Shown here: positions 49,022-60,000 of the stretch, one piece after another
Layout: every line of letters starts with the position of its first letter
Position numbering within the stretch: position 1 is the first letter of the stretch
Source: Ascoidea rubescens DSM 1968
Lineage: Eukaryota > Ascomycota > Saccharomycetes > Ascoideales > Ascoideaceae
DNA: 64,000 bases
Assembly: GCF_001661345.1 (NCBI RefSeq)
Contig: NW_017962914.1
Location: 770,439-834,438, forward strand
Direction of reading: 5' to 3'
Made by a program: the position numbers and the translations under genes
The notes under the pieces: model-generated
Told to the model about the DNA's origin: nothing
Databases searched by the model: none
The model's input: only the letters and a program-made list of their open reading frames with translations

Positions 49022-51486
49022 GTGTTAATCATCCTTTTATCTTGAGCGCCAGAACTATTGAAGATTCAAACTCATTTTGTGATACAGCTCTCCAAGAAGC
49101 AATGGCAGAACTAGATGAAATCCACCTTGAAGTTTCATTTAATAACTCTTCTCCTGTATTTGACGAAGATTTAAAAAATAAATTTGGTATCAAAAAAGAT
49201 TCTGAAACAAAGATCGATCAACAAAATCTCAATCCAATTCCAAATTTAAACTTAAACTATAATTTTCGTTCAATTGAAAAACCAATTTCTAAAAATCAAA
49301 TTGAAGAAATCAAAAATCAAAATCAAAACTATATTCAAACTATTAGCTCAACAGCAGAAAAAAATTTAGATCCTCATATGATTGTAGATTTAGACTTGAA
49401 TTCTATTTCAAGAGGAGAAAAAGAAAAAGGACCTTCGAGTTATCATATAAACACATTGGATTCAGAACAAAACTTGATATTAAATTTCAGATCAAATTAC
49501 CCAAATATAAGCTTATACGGAAATACTGCTGTTACTAATGACACAAATCATAATACTATTTTTGATAACAGAGATCTAGACAACAATAATCATTACCTTA
49601 ATAATGTCCATGACTATGACTATGATTATGATTATGATCATGATTATAATTACAATCTTAATTCTAAGAATCAAATTGAAAATACCAATGAGAATGAATA
49701 TAAAAATCATAACACAAAATTTGGAAACAATTCCTCATCTAATGACTCTTGTTTGCCATCTCAATCCCCGTATATTCCTCCTCCAATTAAAAGAGGAATG
49801 AGATTGGTATCTGGGAATTCATTATTAAATGAAAATGGCTCAATAGTGGCTACACCAAGAATGCTAGAAAAAGCCAATTTAGAAGGAAATATCAATGATA
49901 GTTTGATGAATTTGAATAGAATCAACAGCACAAAATTAAAGCTAGAAATGAACTACATTGACCAACCCTCGAGTAAAATGACAGATAGACCGTTGACTGC
50001 AATTGCAATCAATGAAGAAAATGAAGACAATGAATCACAAAGCTTTGAAAGCTCATTAAGAAAAGCTGATAAATTTGAAAAAAGCAATGGAAATTTTTCT
50101 GCGCCAAGATTGGGAAAAGCAATTGATTCAGCATTCAATATGGGAGAAGATATAACAGCCGAATTGAGAGAATTATATGACTCAGAAAACGAGATTAATG
50201 GATTCAAATCAATGAAAAGAATGGCCAAGACACCTGTTGGTGGAAAAGATTTTAAAACATTGAACCCGGAATATGCTACATTCACATATGAACACCCACC
50301 ATCATGCTCTATTTTAGATTACGATTCAGGAAATAATAATTCGAGCTCAAAAGTAATGTCTGCATTTTCAATTTTAAAAACGTTAGGATCATCGAGTTCT
50401 AAAAACAATGAGACAACTCATAATAGTGGAAATAAATCTTTAAAAAACAAATTAGGGTTTTTAAAAAAGAATCTCAGCAAGAGTGCTCTTAATGATAACC
50501 ATTCAAAAACTGATAGTAAAGACATCGATAGAATCGATAGAATCGATAGTAGTAGACCTAGAAGCAAAATGAATGATGATTGTTTTGGACCCGGATTACA
50601 GGCTCCACCAAATTCCTGTATAATGATGACCACTCCATTAACCAGAGAACCAATATCTGATTTTTCTAGAAAAAGCACAGCTATTTCCAAAGATATGGTT
50701 TGTAATTTATCAACCAATGGATATTCGTTGCAAAGCTTAGCCCAAAGTAATGGAAGCTTAGTTATAGTTGAAGAAAGTGAAAATAACAAGAAAAAACATA
50801 AAGGCATGGGAAATTGGAAGTTTAATCTCAAAAGAGAGAAAAAATGTTACAGTGCTGGTGAAGTTTCAATGAATTCGGGAATATCATTGGAAGGATTTGC
50901 AGCAGAGTATGTTTTGAGAAAAGATTTGAAATTTCCATTGTCAGGAGATGTAGCTGGGAGAGACTTCGAAGACGCTAAAAGAATCATTGAGAAAAGCAGA
51001 AAAAATGGAATTAATATCAACGAGCATTTTTCTATGATAAGCAGTGCTGATATTTCTGAAGGTGGCTTCAGCGGCTTACAGACTCCATCAAACCCATTTA
51101 GCCAACATACAGCTGAACTATGTCTTGATGAATCTAAGAAAAACGACAAAAGTAGGTCCAAACTAAAGGCTAAAAGCAAATCGCTAAGACAAAGATTACT
51201 AAGAAATAGTAGAGCAAGAAACAAAGGGAGCACTGTAGGCAAAACTAGAAGACCACTATCAAAAGGAAATTCAATCAGATTTGCACCATTGCCTGATATA
51301 AACGACGCTACTGAAGTTAATCATCAACCCATGAAGAGCGATGCAGAAATGACTAAGAAAAAATCGATATTGAAAAAAAGGGACCCCAGTCAGGATGTGG
51401 AAATTAAGCAAAACGAGCCTGCAACTGTGAAAAGGAACTGGATATCAGGAACAATCAAAAGATTGAAAAAAAAGGATGCCAAATAA
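47458..51486 (+). CDS. Large low-complexity protein of unknown function with poly-Asn tract
   Basis: I do not recognise this 1342-residue protein. It starts MFSPHSDQSFTLGSFLDPLS and is mostly polar and disordered (Asn, Ser, Asp, Lys, Glu). A run of about 55 residues that is nearly all Asn is encoded by AAT/AAC repeats (48856-49020). A KENVRENV repeat lies near residue 110 and a YDYDYDYDHDYNYN run near residue 720. Ordered-looking short motifs are SPYIPPPIKRGMRLVSGNSL, ATPRMLEKANLEGNI, HPPSCSILDYDSG, LKNKLGFLKKNLSKSAL, GNSIRFAPLPDIN and the basic end KRNWISGTIKRLKKKDAK. Short basic and proline motifs in a disordered chain suggest a scaffold or phosphoregulated adaptor (inference). The ATG at 47458 is the first in frame. 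Confidence 0.75.
48856..49020. repeat. AAT/AAC trinucleotide tract inside the 1342-residue protein gene
   Basis: Nearly uninterrupted AAT and AAC codons with three AGC (Ser) interruptions. On the complement it reads as ATT/GTT. A tract this long is likely length-variable. Confidence 0.95.
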
Positions 51487-51734
51487 TGGCAGAGTAGGGT
51501 GATAAGTAGTAGCGAAAATCAACCACTTTGGTATATGGTCTAGAAAGCACCATGGTCTAAATAGCATCCAATCTACTCAGCACCCGAGTGGTCTGTGTTT
51601 AGCAAAACTCTAAGCGGGGCACCAGCAAACGGGACACTGCATGTACATGGTGGGTGTGGGATGTTCTGTTATTTGTGATATAAACCTACAGAAATCGAAG
51701 TGCTTCATCTTCTTTGATGAAAGTGCAATGCTCA

Positions 51735-52176
51735 TCAACTTTCCTTCTTCTTTGTGCTGCTTGCGTCTGTCTCAGCCTTTGGTTCGATTGAGTCAGCACC
51801 AACACCAGTACCAACACCAGCATCAGCATCCTTGGAACCATCAGAAATTTCGTGCTCGTTTTTGATGTCTTCCCAGCCCTTGCCAAACTGGAGGTTTTGA
51901 CCTGCTCTTTTGGTCTCAACTTGACTGAAGAAAATGATGGTCAATATTGGTGTCTACTAAAATAAAATAAAATAAAATAAAATAAAATAAAATCCTGTGT
52001 TCTTACTTTTGAACATATTGCAATGTGCCAAATCCTACAACTGTAAGAAGAGCCATGCCTCCCCTAGAAACATTGATTGTTTTTCTGGTTAGTATTTTGG
52101 ATATTTTACAAAATTGATTGTGCTCTTGGACCTTAATTACTCAAAAGACATACCAAAATGATTTTGGAGTATTCAT
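51735..52176 (-). CDS. Small single-pass membrane protein, three exons
   Basis: Splicing 52176-52154, 52063-52007 and 51924-51735 gives 270 bases and an 89-residue protein. It starts MNTPKSFWGGMALLTVVGFG and ends in an acidic, Lys-rich tail (ETDASSTKKKES). The Trp-Gly-Gly-to-VQ part is a membrane helix; a charged region with GQNLQFGKGWEDIKNE follows. Intron 1 (52064-52153) has donor GTATGT, TACTAAC (plus-strand 52088-52094) and acceptor TTTCTAG. Intron 2 (51925-52006) has donor GTAAGA, an AAATA microsatellite and acceptor TTCAG. An earlier TTTTAG acceptor in intron 2 would lead to an early stop. Size and layout resemble small mitochondrial inner-membrane subunits, but I cannot name the family. 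Confidence 0.65.
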
Positions 52177-52691
52177 CTGTATATAAGAAAGGATTCGATG
52201 AAATAATACACTACTTCTTTAGTTGCAGTCTTGATTATTTATTTGCCGATTTAGATTTGAATCTTAATCAGTTTGATAAGATAATAAAAAAATTAAGATA
52301 TTTGGGGATATTGTTTTTTTATATGTATATACTATGATCTAATACATGAAAAAAAGTAGATACAATAAAAACTTATTTTGACTTATTTTTATATCATTCA
52401 GAAAAATACAACCAAATTTCAAAAATTTGCTCAACCCCCAAAGAAGAGCCAATAATATTATAGGAAATTAGAAAAGGATTAACAGCTCTTTCTTAGTTTT
52501 AGAATTAAAACAACACCAAAACTTAAAAAGAAAATTAAGGATTGTGAGTTATGAATCAAATAGCATATAGCCAATAGTTTTTTATTAAATTAATAAAAAT
52601 ATTTAAGATTATTAGTGTGAAATTATTAAAATGTTTCAGTTAAACAAGACCAACAAAAACCCCTCATTAAAATATTATTAATAGTTTTTGT
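52177..52691. other. Spacer between two small membrane-protein genes
   Basis: This 515-base, very A+T-rich spacer must contain the promoter of the 89-residue gene and the 3' end of the 96-residue gene. I see no gene. Confidence 0.5.
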
Positions 52692-53162
52692 TTAAAAAAA
52701 TGAAATTTTATCACCTCTTTTTCGGCTCTGTATTTAGTATTTGTTAGCAATTTGTTAGCAATTTGTCAATAAAAATGATAAGTAATGCGCAATATATAAA
52801 CTTGGATAAAGATAACATACAACATGACTGTTTCCTGTTCCCTCATATTTGCTCTTTCTTTCTTCTTCTACAACTGATTCTTCAGGAAATCCAGGTCTGA
52901 TTTTCGATGAATCAAACTCGTCATTTAAAGTAGGATCTCTTGGTTTATAAGGTGGACGGAAGTTCTTCTTCTTTTTGGCATCGACTTTCCTAAATAAAAT
53001 AAAATAATCTGTTAATATATCAAACGTTATTAACAACAAGGACTGGAATTAAGCACTTTCAATAATTTCTTCTTACTTTTTGAGACCATAACCCAATGCA
53101 AAACCAGTTACTGAGAAGCCTGCAAAACAGTACCAGAATAAATTGAATGATCCGGGTTTCAT
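52692..53162 (-). CDS. Small membrane protein with basic/acidic tail, three exons
   Basis: Splicing 53162-53077, 52989-52821 and 52727-52692 gives 291 bases and a 96-residue protein. It starts MKPGSFNLFWYCFAGFSVTG, whose helix runs on to FALGYGLKKK. It then has a Lys/Pro/Arg segment (NFRPPYKPRDPTLNDEFD), an acidic segment and the end YEGTGNSHVSRKRGDKISFF. Intron 1 (52990-53076) has donor GTAAGA and acceptor TTTAG. Intron 2 (52728-52820) has donor GTATGT, two TGCTAAC-type branch points and acceptor TACAG. Without splicing of intron 2 the tail would be a different hydrophobic one. The short N-terminal helix and soluble tail suggest a small mitochondrial or ER membrane protein (inference). The same architecture occurs in the neighbouring 89-residue gene. 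Confidence 0.65.
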
Positions 53163-53666
53163 TTAGAGATAAATATGAAATATAAATGGTAGGAGATGGG
53201 TGATAAGTGATGAGTGGTATAAATCAAAAATGAGATGGTAGGTTTACTTATAAGATTGTTTTTTTATTCAACGTACAGTGTGAGGTGATGAGGTGATTAC
53301 CAATAGAATTAAAAAAGCTGAATCCCCATATTTTATCAAGTCCTTAATTGCCGAAGAAAAACCAAACACCATTAAGTTCCGACCTATCAAATTGTAGTAT
53401 AAGCAAATCAGCTAGGCATTGCTATGGTAGACAAATGGATATTAAAACAAGTATTTTACAGTGGATCATTATGGTTTTGATGTGTTACAGCTATTTCTAC
53501 TAATTTTTAGCATAATTTTAGATTTTCTTCATAGAAAAAAATTAATTGATTTTGGCTTATTGATTAATTTTGGTTTATCTTGATCGATTTTGATCAGTGA
53601 TAATATCTTTATTAATATATCTATTGTACAATTTCCATTATAACTTTAGAATAAAAATTAGAACCT
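53163..53666. other. Spacer between small membrane-protein gene and RPP2
   Basis: This 504-base A+T-rich spacer holds the promoter of the 96-residue gene and the RPP2 3' end. I see no gene. Confidence 0.5.
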
Positions 53667-54176
53667 CTAATCAAATAAACCGAAACCCATATCATCATCA
53701 GATTCTTCTTCTTCTTCAGAGGCTTCTTCTTTTTCTTCTTCAGCAGCAGCACCAGAACCAGAGCCAGTATCAGAACCAGAGCCAGAAGAGGCAACGGCAC
53801 CACCAGTGGCTAAAGAGGCTAATTTGGAACTGCCTGAGGTAATTAATTCATCGACAGTTTTACCAGAAACTGATTTCAACAAGAGTTCAACTTGTTTGTG
53901 GTCGGCTTCAATACCAACAGTTTCTAATAAATGTTCGATATCTTTTGAAGCTGGGTGTTCGTGACCACCTTCGACGAGTAAAAGATAAGCAGCTAAATAT
54001 TTCACTATTAAACAAAAATTTAGTTAGTTTTTGATTCTAACTTTTCAATTTTCAATTTTCATTTTAAAGAGTGTATCTTTAGGTGTTTTGACAATAGCAC
54101 ATTGCAAATATATATATATTTATTTAATTAAATTGAATTGATGTGATGTGATATGAGCAGTTGGTTGACACATACT
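53667..54176 (-). CDS. RPP2: 60S acidic ribosomal stalk protein P2, start codon split by an intron
   Basis: The spliced gene (one coding base at 54176, then 54004-53667) encodes 112 residues. P2 pairs with P1 on the ribosomal stalk and recruits elongation factors. Marks are MKYLAAYLLLVEGG, VDELITSGSSKLASLA, a Gly/Ser/Ala hinge and the universal acidic end EEESDDDMGFGLFD. In the genome, the codon before KYLAAY is GTG next to an acceptor (TTTAATAG|TG). The donor A|GTATGT ends exon 1, so the ATG is made only after splicing: A from exon 1, TG from exon 2. The intron is 54005-54175 (171 bases) with an AACTAAC branch point. TAGGGCT (54391-54397) and AAGCCCT (54414-54420) lie upstream. Whether it is the P2A or P2B type is not decided. 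Confidence 0.93.
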
Positions 54177-55205
54177 TTTGGAAAAATTTTTTGTTCTGAT
54201 TTAATAATAATGCACACTAGAATAATCACTTTTAAGCGTTGACGCAGACTATCCTTTATGGTTTCTTTGATGATAGAATATCAGTAATCAAATCCGTTAT
54301 AACAACACAGGTCTTGATGCTACTATTATTGACTGAAAGAAAAAAAATGAGTGAAATATTTCGCCCGTTCTGAGATCTACTGCAATGATGTAGGGCTCTA
54401 CTAGTTCAGATTGAAGCCCTGAGTGCATTTGTGTGACATGCAAAAAACAGTAAAACAGCGCTCACAACGCTTTCGTTTTCGCGGTGGTTGTTTATATGCA
54501 AGTATGCTGCAAATTCCGCATATACTGCATATTCAGCAAATCCATCAGGACCGCCAACGATTTTACAAAATATGATGCAATTTTTTGGTTTTGAAATTTG
54601 GTTTTTACGGCTTGTAAGATATGGGTTTCTGGTTCAGTCTCCAAGTGTTAAATTAAGGGATTAAATGTATGACAGTTGATTTTATCGATACAAGTATAAT
54701 GATAAAGATAATGATAATGATAAAGATAATGATAATGATAATGATAATCACAATGATAATGATAACGATAATGATAATGATAATGATAATCACAATGATT
54801 TGGGATCAATCTGAGGAGAGTTGAGTTGATATTACTAATAAGAAAATACAAATCAAATCTGTATATTAAGAGATAATAAACAAGGGGTATTGAATTATTG
54901 ATAATGAAATTTAATCTGATTTAATGAAAAAAATAAAATATAGAATATAAAATATAGAATATAAAACATAAAATATAAGACATAAAACATAAATTATAAA
55001 AGATAAAATAGTTGCAAACACCAAAAACCAATAGAGTACAATAAGAATTCTTGATCACAAGAAAAGAAACAAGCCAAGAAATAAATTAAAAAAAAAAAAC
55101 AACTAATAAAAAAACAAACAAATAACAAAAAAGTAAGAATTGGATAGATATTCAATAGCAGTAATGAGTAATGTTGTCACTTGATTCTTGATTAATAATT
55201 AATAA
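54177..55205. promoter_or_regulatory. RPP2 upstream region and downstream region of an unknown gene
   Basis: This 1.03 kb stretch holds the RPP2 promoter with an inverted TAGGGCT...AAGCCCT pair (54391-54420), about 215-245 bases before the start. Next come a less A+T-rich patch, a GATAAT repeat (54696-54798) and A-rich DNA. I see no gene. Confidence 0.5.
54696..54798. repeat. GATAAT hexanucleotide-type repeat
   Basis: About sixteen copies of GATAAT with GATAAA, CACAAT and GATAAC variants. It reads as Asp-Asn or Ile-Met in frames but has no gene around it. Confidence 0.85.
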
Positions 55206-55802
55206 TTAATACTTGTCGATTGTTGATTTAAGTTTGTCAAAAATATTGGATAGTTCTGAAATTTGAAGAGAGACTAATCTGAATTCATCAAATTCTACTT
55301 TGGAATTTGTTTTATTTATAATCTTGTTTTGCAAAAATTGGCTATATTCAATTTTTAGATTTTGATAGCTTATAGCCAAGGCCAAAAACTCGTTTGTGAT
55401 TGAATCAATCTGATTCATGAAATTTTTGCCAGAGATTTGCATTGAATATAGGCTCTGAATAATGTCCAACGAATGGTGTTGGCATGAGTCTGAGTAATTA
55501 GATAGATTAATTAAAAGCTCTTTATAAGTTACATATTCTTTATAGTTATTGTAATCCTCGTCATTAAACTCGTTGTTGATAAATTTGTTTTGAATCAACC
55601 CAATTTCACTGATCATTTTAGAATACTCGGGCAAGATTATGATCTTTAGGGAGACAATCAAAGAGGTAAAGTCCATTGTTGTCTCCAAGTCAAGAGGAGG
55701 AATGGGCTTATTTTGCTTGGGATGGTGTCTGTTTATCTTGCATTTAGCGAACAGCCTGCCCACCACTCGTTTGAAAAAGCTCTTTGAATCTGTGTTTGAC
55801 AT
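55206..55802 (-). CDS. Unknown 198-residue helical protein
   Basis: I do not recognise this protein. Residues 1-35 are basic (MSNTDSKSFFKRVVGRLFAKCKINRHHPK). The rest is predicted to be mostly long amphipathic helices: FTSLIVSLKIIILPEYSKMI, SCQHHSLDIIQSLYSM, FLALAISYQNLKIEYSQFLQ and VSLQISELSNIFDKLKSTID. No membrane helix or signal peptide is clear. The helical pattern with about four long helices could be a coiled-coil or BAR-like bundle, but that is speculation. The codon pattern and ATG context are consistent with a real gene. Confidence 0.65.
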   Translation of the reverse strand: MSNTDSKSFFKRVVGRLFAKCKINRHHPKQNKPIPPLDLETTMDFTSLIVSLKIIILPEYSKMISEIGLIQNKFINNEFNDEDYNNYKEYVTYKELLINLSNYSDSCQHHSLDIIQSLYSMQISGKNFMNQIDSITNEFLALAISYQNLKIEYSQFLQNKIINKTNSKVEFDEFRLVSLQISELSNIFDKLKSTIDKY

Positions 55803-57091
55803 TATGGTAAACCTGGGTGAGCCTGATAAAGTAGAGCTGGGATTGAACAGTGGCCTGCAACTGAATCAAGGAGATAGAGCCATCGGGATATAGCAACGAG
55901 AGCTGGAAACATTCAAGGTCTCTTGAGGTTGTTTATATACAAAAAAAAGAGCGAGACGTGGGCGACTTCAAAAGGCCACTTCAAAAAGAAAGAGGATCAA
56001 GCCCATCTCAGAGTTGTTCCGAGACTAAAGTCTATCTTTTGCCGAAGCAGCTGCTGCCTCTGGTCTCCCACTTTGTGGCACACAGTTTTCCCTGCTAGTG
56101 TCTGCGGTCATGCGCACTCAAGCCTTGGATGTGGCCAATCACTGCACTGACCGGATCTTTAGTACCACTGCGATAGCTGCTGCTTCTGGGCGTTCGGAAA
56201 ATATTTTATCCTTGAAGCACCAAATGGGGTCTGTTTCGTTCCCAGCCGTGAGAGAAATTGCCGGCTGCAGCTTTAGGATTAACTGGCCCTGGGAGGGATC
56301 AGCATTGGAGGTTTGGTGGTGTGTAATTTGCAATTATTTGCGACTTTTGCTGTTTTGTGGGCGATTTCTGGTCTGTGAGGTTCTCTACAATGGGTAGTGC
56401 TGCTGCTGGAGGAGTAAATGCAGTGTTCATCTGGTCTGTGAGTGAATATGACATCAAACACTGTGCTACTGGGGAATCTCCAGGACATTTGCACTGGGAA
56501 ACCAACGGCCAGTGCCAAATTTTCCTTAGCATCAATCAAGCTATTTGCATATCGAGTTCTATAACTTGTATGGTCATTATTTTGGAGGTTGCAAATCCAT
56601 TTGTGCACTGTGGGCCGCAAAGAAAGATACCTGTTTGGTGCTTCAGAATTTCCCCTCAATAAAGGAATTTTTCTGTGCAAGTTGGACCCCAAACAACCCG
56701 ATAGAAGAAAGATCATGTTGCAATTAGGCTCGACTCGCTATACTCTGCTAGATGGCCGGAATATTCATGGACTTTCCTCAGAGCGATTTGGATGGAGTTG
56801 AAGCTTATGGAAAATTAATTTGTTTATTGTTTTCAATGCTCTCAAAAAGTCCCTTACAATTAGAGAAACTCGTTTCTGAATCGGCTTTTGTATCGCTCTC
56901 TTTCTTTGCCGCCCCACACTAAATAACTGCTAATCCCAAGATTAAGACGAGTAAAAGTAAACAAAAAATATTATCATTTTAAACCTATAAAATGTGATCA
57001 AGAAAAAGAAAATTTAAACAAAAATAAAGCGTTCTATGATTTACTACATAATTCATCACAGCTCTTTAAAAATGCTTAATAAGTCAATCAA
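55803..57091. other. 1.3 kb intergenic region, relatively G+C rich in the middle
   Basis: The part at 55950-56760 is much less A+T rich than most intergenic DNA here and has overlapping open frames on both strands (longest about 145 codons at 56279-56716, minus). None has a recognisable product, a sensible codon pattern, or a conserved motif I know, so I list no gene. Confidence 0.45.
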
Positions 57092-60000
57092 TTACTCCGA
57101 GTAAACTTCATCTTCGTAATCGAAATATTCATCGAAGGTGTCGTACCATTCATCGCCAGATTCCTCAGGGTCTCTAACAACTGGTAAGAAAACACATGTA
57201 TCAATTTCACCACCAGTGATAGTATAAATGAACTTGTTGCTCTCCAACAATTCAACTCCTTCTGTCTCATTTGCTACCAAGAAAAGCTTAGCTGGCAAAG
57301 ATGTGTTGGTAAATGAGCATGCTACTGGGAAATAAACATTGTCACTATCATCAATAGCATAATAAATGTCGTTGGTCTCATCATCTTCATCATCATATGG
57401 TGTAAGTGAAACATATACTGATCCGTTTGGAATATTGTCTTGGTCACTAGCTCTTAATCTTGAAATACCAGCTTTATTCATCGTGTCATTATAATAATGC
57501 AATATACGAGAAAATCCATCAACAGCAACACTATCATCTGTAACTCCCCACAATGAAGAACAATCCTCTTGATTACTCTCCTTGTAATTGGTGTTGTTTT
57601 GCAAGTACAAGTTACCATTTGCACAACTCACCACTTGATAATTCAAAAAATAATCCAACAAAGTGATATATTCATAGCCTGTGGTAACATTATAACCGTC
57701 ATTCGAAGCAACTGGTAAATCCCAATCAGTAACGTTTTTGGCATCAGCATTATAGATTTCGGTGGTATCATCATAAGTTGAATTGTCATCACGTCTTTTC
57801 AATGATCTCTTTTTAACAGGAGTAGCAGCAGCTGAAATAGAGCTGGATGAAGAGGTGGCTTCTTTTTTGCCAAAAAGACATCCTTCCTTAAGAGTTTTTT
57901 CAAATGGAGTAACCAATTGATATTGTTTGGCTTTTCCAAACTTAGCATAAACTTCATTCTTAAAATTAATAGCAGTAGCAATACCAGTACATGAATCGGA
58001 AGAAGTCATATTAGCGCCTTCTAGATTGATTTCACCAGACACTTTAGCACTGAATTCAACTGATGGTTTGTCAACCAAAGCAACATCCAACGAATAACTA
58101 CCAACTGAAATACCAAAGGCTAATCCTACTGGAAGACCAGCACCAACTTTCAATTCAATTTCTCCTGTAGCATTAAATACAGGAACAAAGTTTGGTGTCC
58201 ACCCTGAGGCATATGATTTTGAAGAGTCGACCAAATCAACAACAGCCTTTGCGTTTGAAATAACAAATTTACCACCACCTAAAACTGTGCCAGTGGCAGC
58301 AGCACTAAATGTAACTTCAGCACCAACTGTTATCATTGGTCCAAGAGTCAACACACCATAAGATAATCCTGGTAATCCAATTTTGGCAAATGAAACTTCA
58401 AAAGAATTCTCATACTCGATTTTGGCTTCAATGCCTAGTTGCAACCCAACTGCTAGATTCATGTCAGCAGCAACTGTACCGGCGGTAAATTTGATTAAAG
58501 CAAACGAGAAAGTACCTGAACCTTTAATACTGGCGCTACCTTTGGCACCACAGTCAACACAGAAAAATTTTAATTCAGCACTGATAGCATTGTCTTCTCC
58601 CTTTTTGTTTTTCTTTGGTTTGATTGATTTAAGTAAAACTGCATTACCCCATGGAGATTCGACAACCTTTTGTTTAGCTGGAACTTGAATGGTCATTTGC
58701 TTATCAAATAATGTACCTGAGATACTAGTAGCCTTTGCAACTTTATTAACAATGATGGTTTTAATATTTTTAAGATCTGAAACAACTTGTTTAGCGAGTT
58801 GTTTTCCATTAGCTAAAGCTTTTTTTATTTTGGTTTTGACTTTGGTAAAAAGACCTCTCTTGCCCAAATGCGATCTCTTTTTCAATAAAGTTTCTTCATC
58901 TTCATCATAATAATCCAAATAATCATCGTCATTAATAACTTCTGAATCTAATTCTTCTTTATACTCATAATCAGCATCCAAATCGTCGACACCAAGATCA
59001 TCTAAGTAGCTGTAATACTCTGTGTCTTCAATGGTCTCATAACCAAGACAATCATCAATACCAGCATCAAACTCATTACCAAGAGTACCCATCAAAAAGC
59101 CATAGACTGGATCATAGGTTCCACAGGTGTCAGATGATGAAGCTGTGCTTGCAGATAAACTAGTAGCAGCAGTGGGTGCGAAATAGCCCGAAGCAGTGGT
59201 TGCAGCAGCAAAAGCATCACTGCTACTATCCTCTTTGCCAAAACCACTGGCTCCCTGAGAATCATCATCAATAGTATATTCACCCCAAGCAAAATCAACA
59301 GAAGAAGCCAAGTCTTTAACATCACAGGGTTTACCACCAATTGTAACTATTTGGTTGTCATCATCAAACTTAATTGATGAGGAGTTGAAAAAACAGGTAT
59401 CTTGAGAATCATAAGAGCCACAGCCTTCTAAGTAAGTAACAAAAATCAAACCTTTGTTACAATTCCACTCATTAACAGCTTTTTTATAAGCAGAATCATC
59501 ATTAAAATCAACGGATAGTGAACCGTCAGTTGAATCTCCAGAATAGGATACAGAGCAAAAGCCAGAGTGATCTAAGTTAACACTTGGATAATTATAAGTA
59601 TAATTAAGAGTACCGAACGTATGGTTAGCATTTGGAGAGTTGGTGCTTTTAGAAGAATAATACAAAAATCCATAATCAACTGGATGAAGATTGTTTTTAT
59701 CATATAAGTCTACGTTCCAATGAACAACGGGAGCTAGGGATTGAGCAGGTGGAGGAGGGGGCATTGAATGAATTGGTTCATCAGAATCTTGTTCATCGCC
59801 GTCATCATCAGGAATTAAAGGATGCTCATAAATTGAAGAAAATAGAGTTTGGGTAACAGTTTCATAGGCAGTGGTTGTTTGAACAGTTGTTTCAATATCG
59901 GTAGTTGTTTTGGTTTCAATAGCAGTAGTTGTTTCTGTCTCTGTTTTGGTGATTTCTACTGGTAAATCACAATCTTCATCGTGTATTGGAGCAGAAGAAT

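Noticed and set aside
51925-51970. Alternative TTTTAG acceptor in the 89-residue gene
   Set aside because: It would bring an early stop after a few codons; the later TTCAG acceptor keeps the frame and a divisible exon sum.
56279-56716. 145-codon open frame on the minus strand
   Set aside because: Overlapping frames of similar size exist on the other strand, the amino-acid sequence matches nothing I know and codon use is unlike neighbouring genes.
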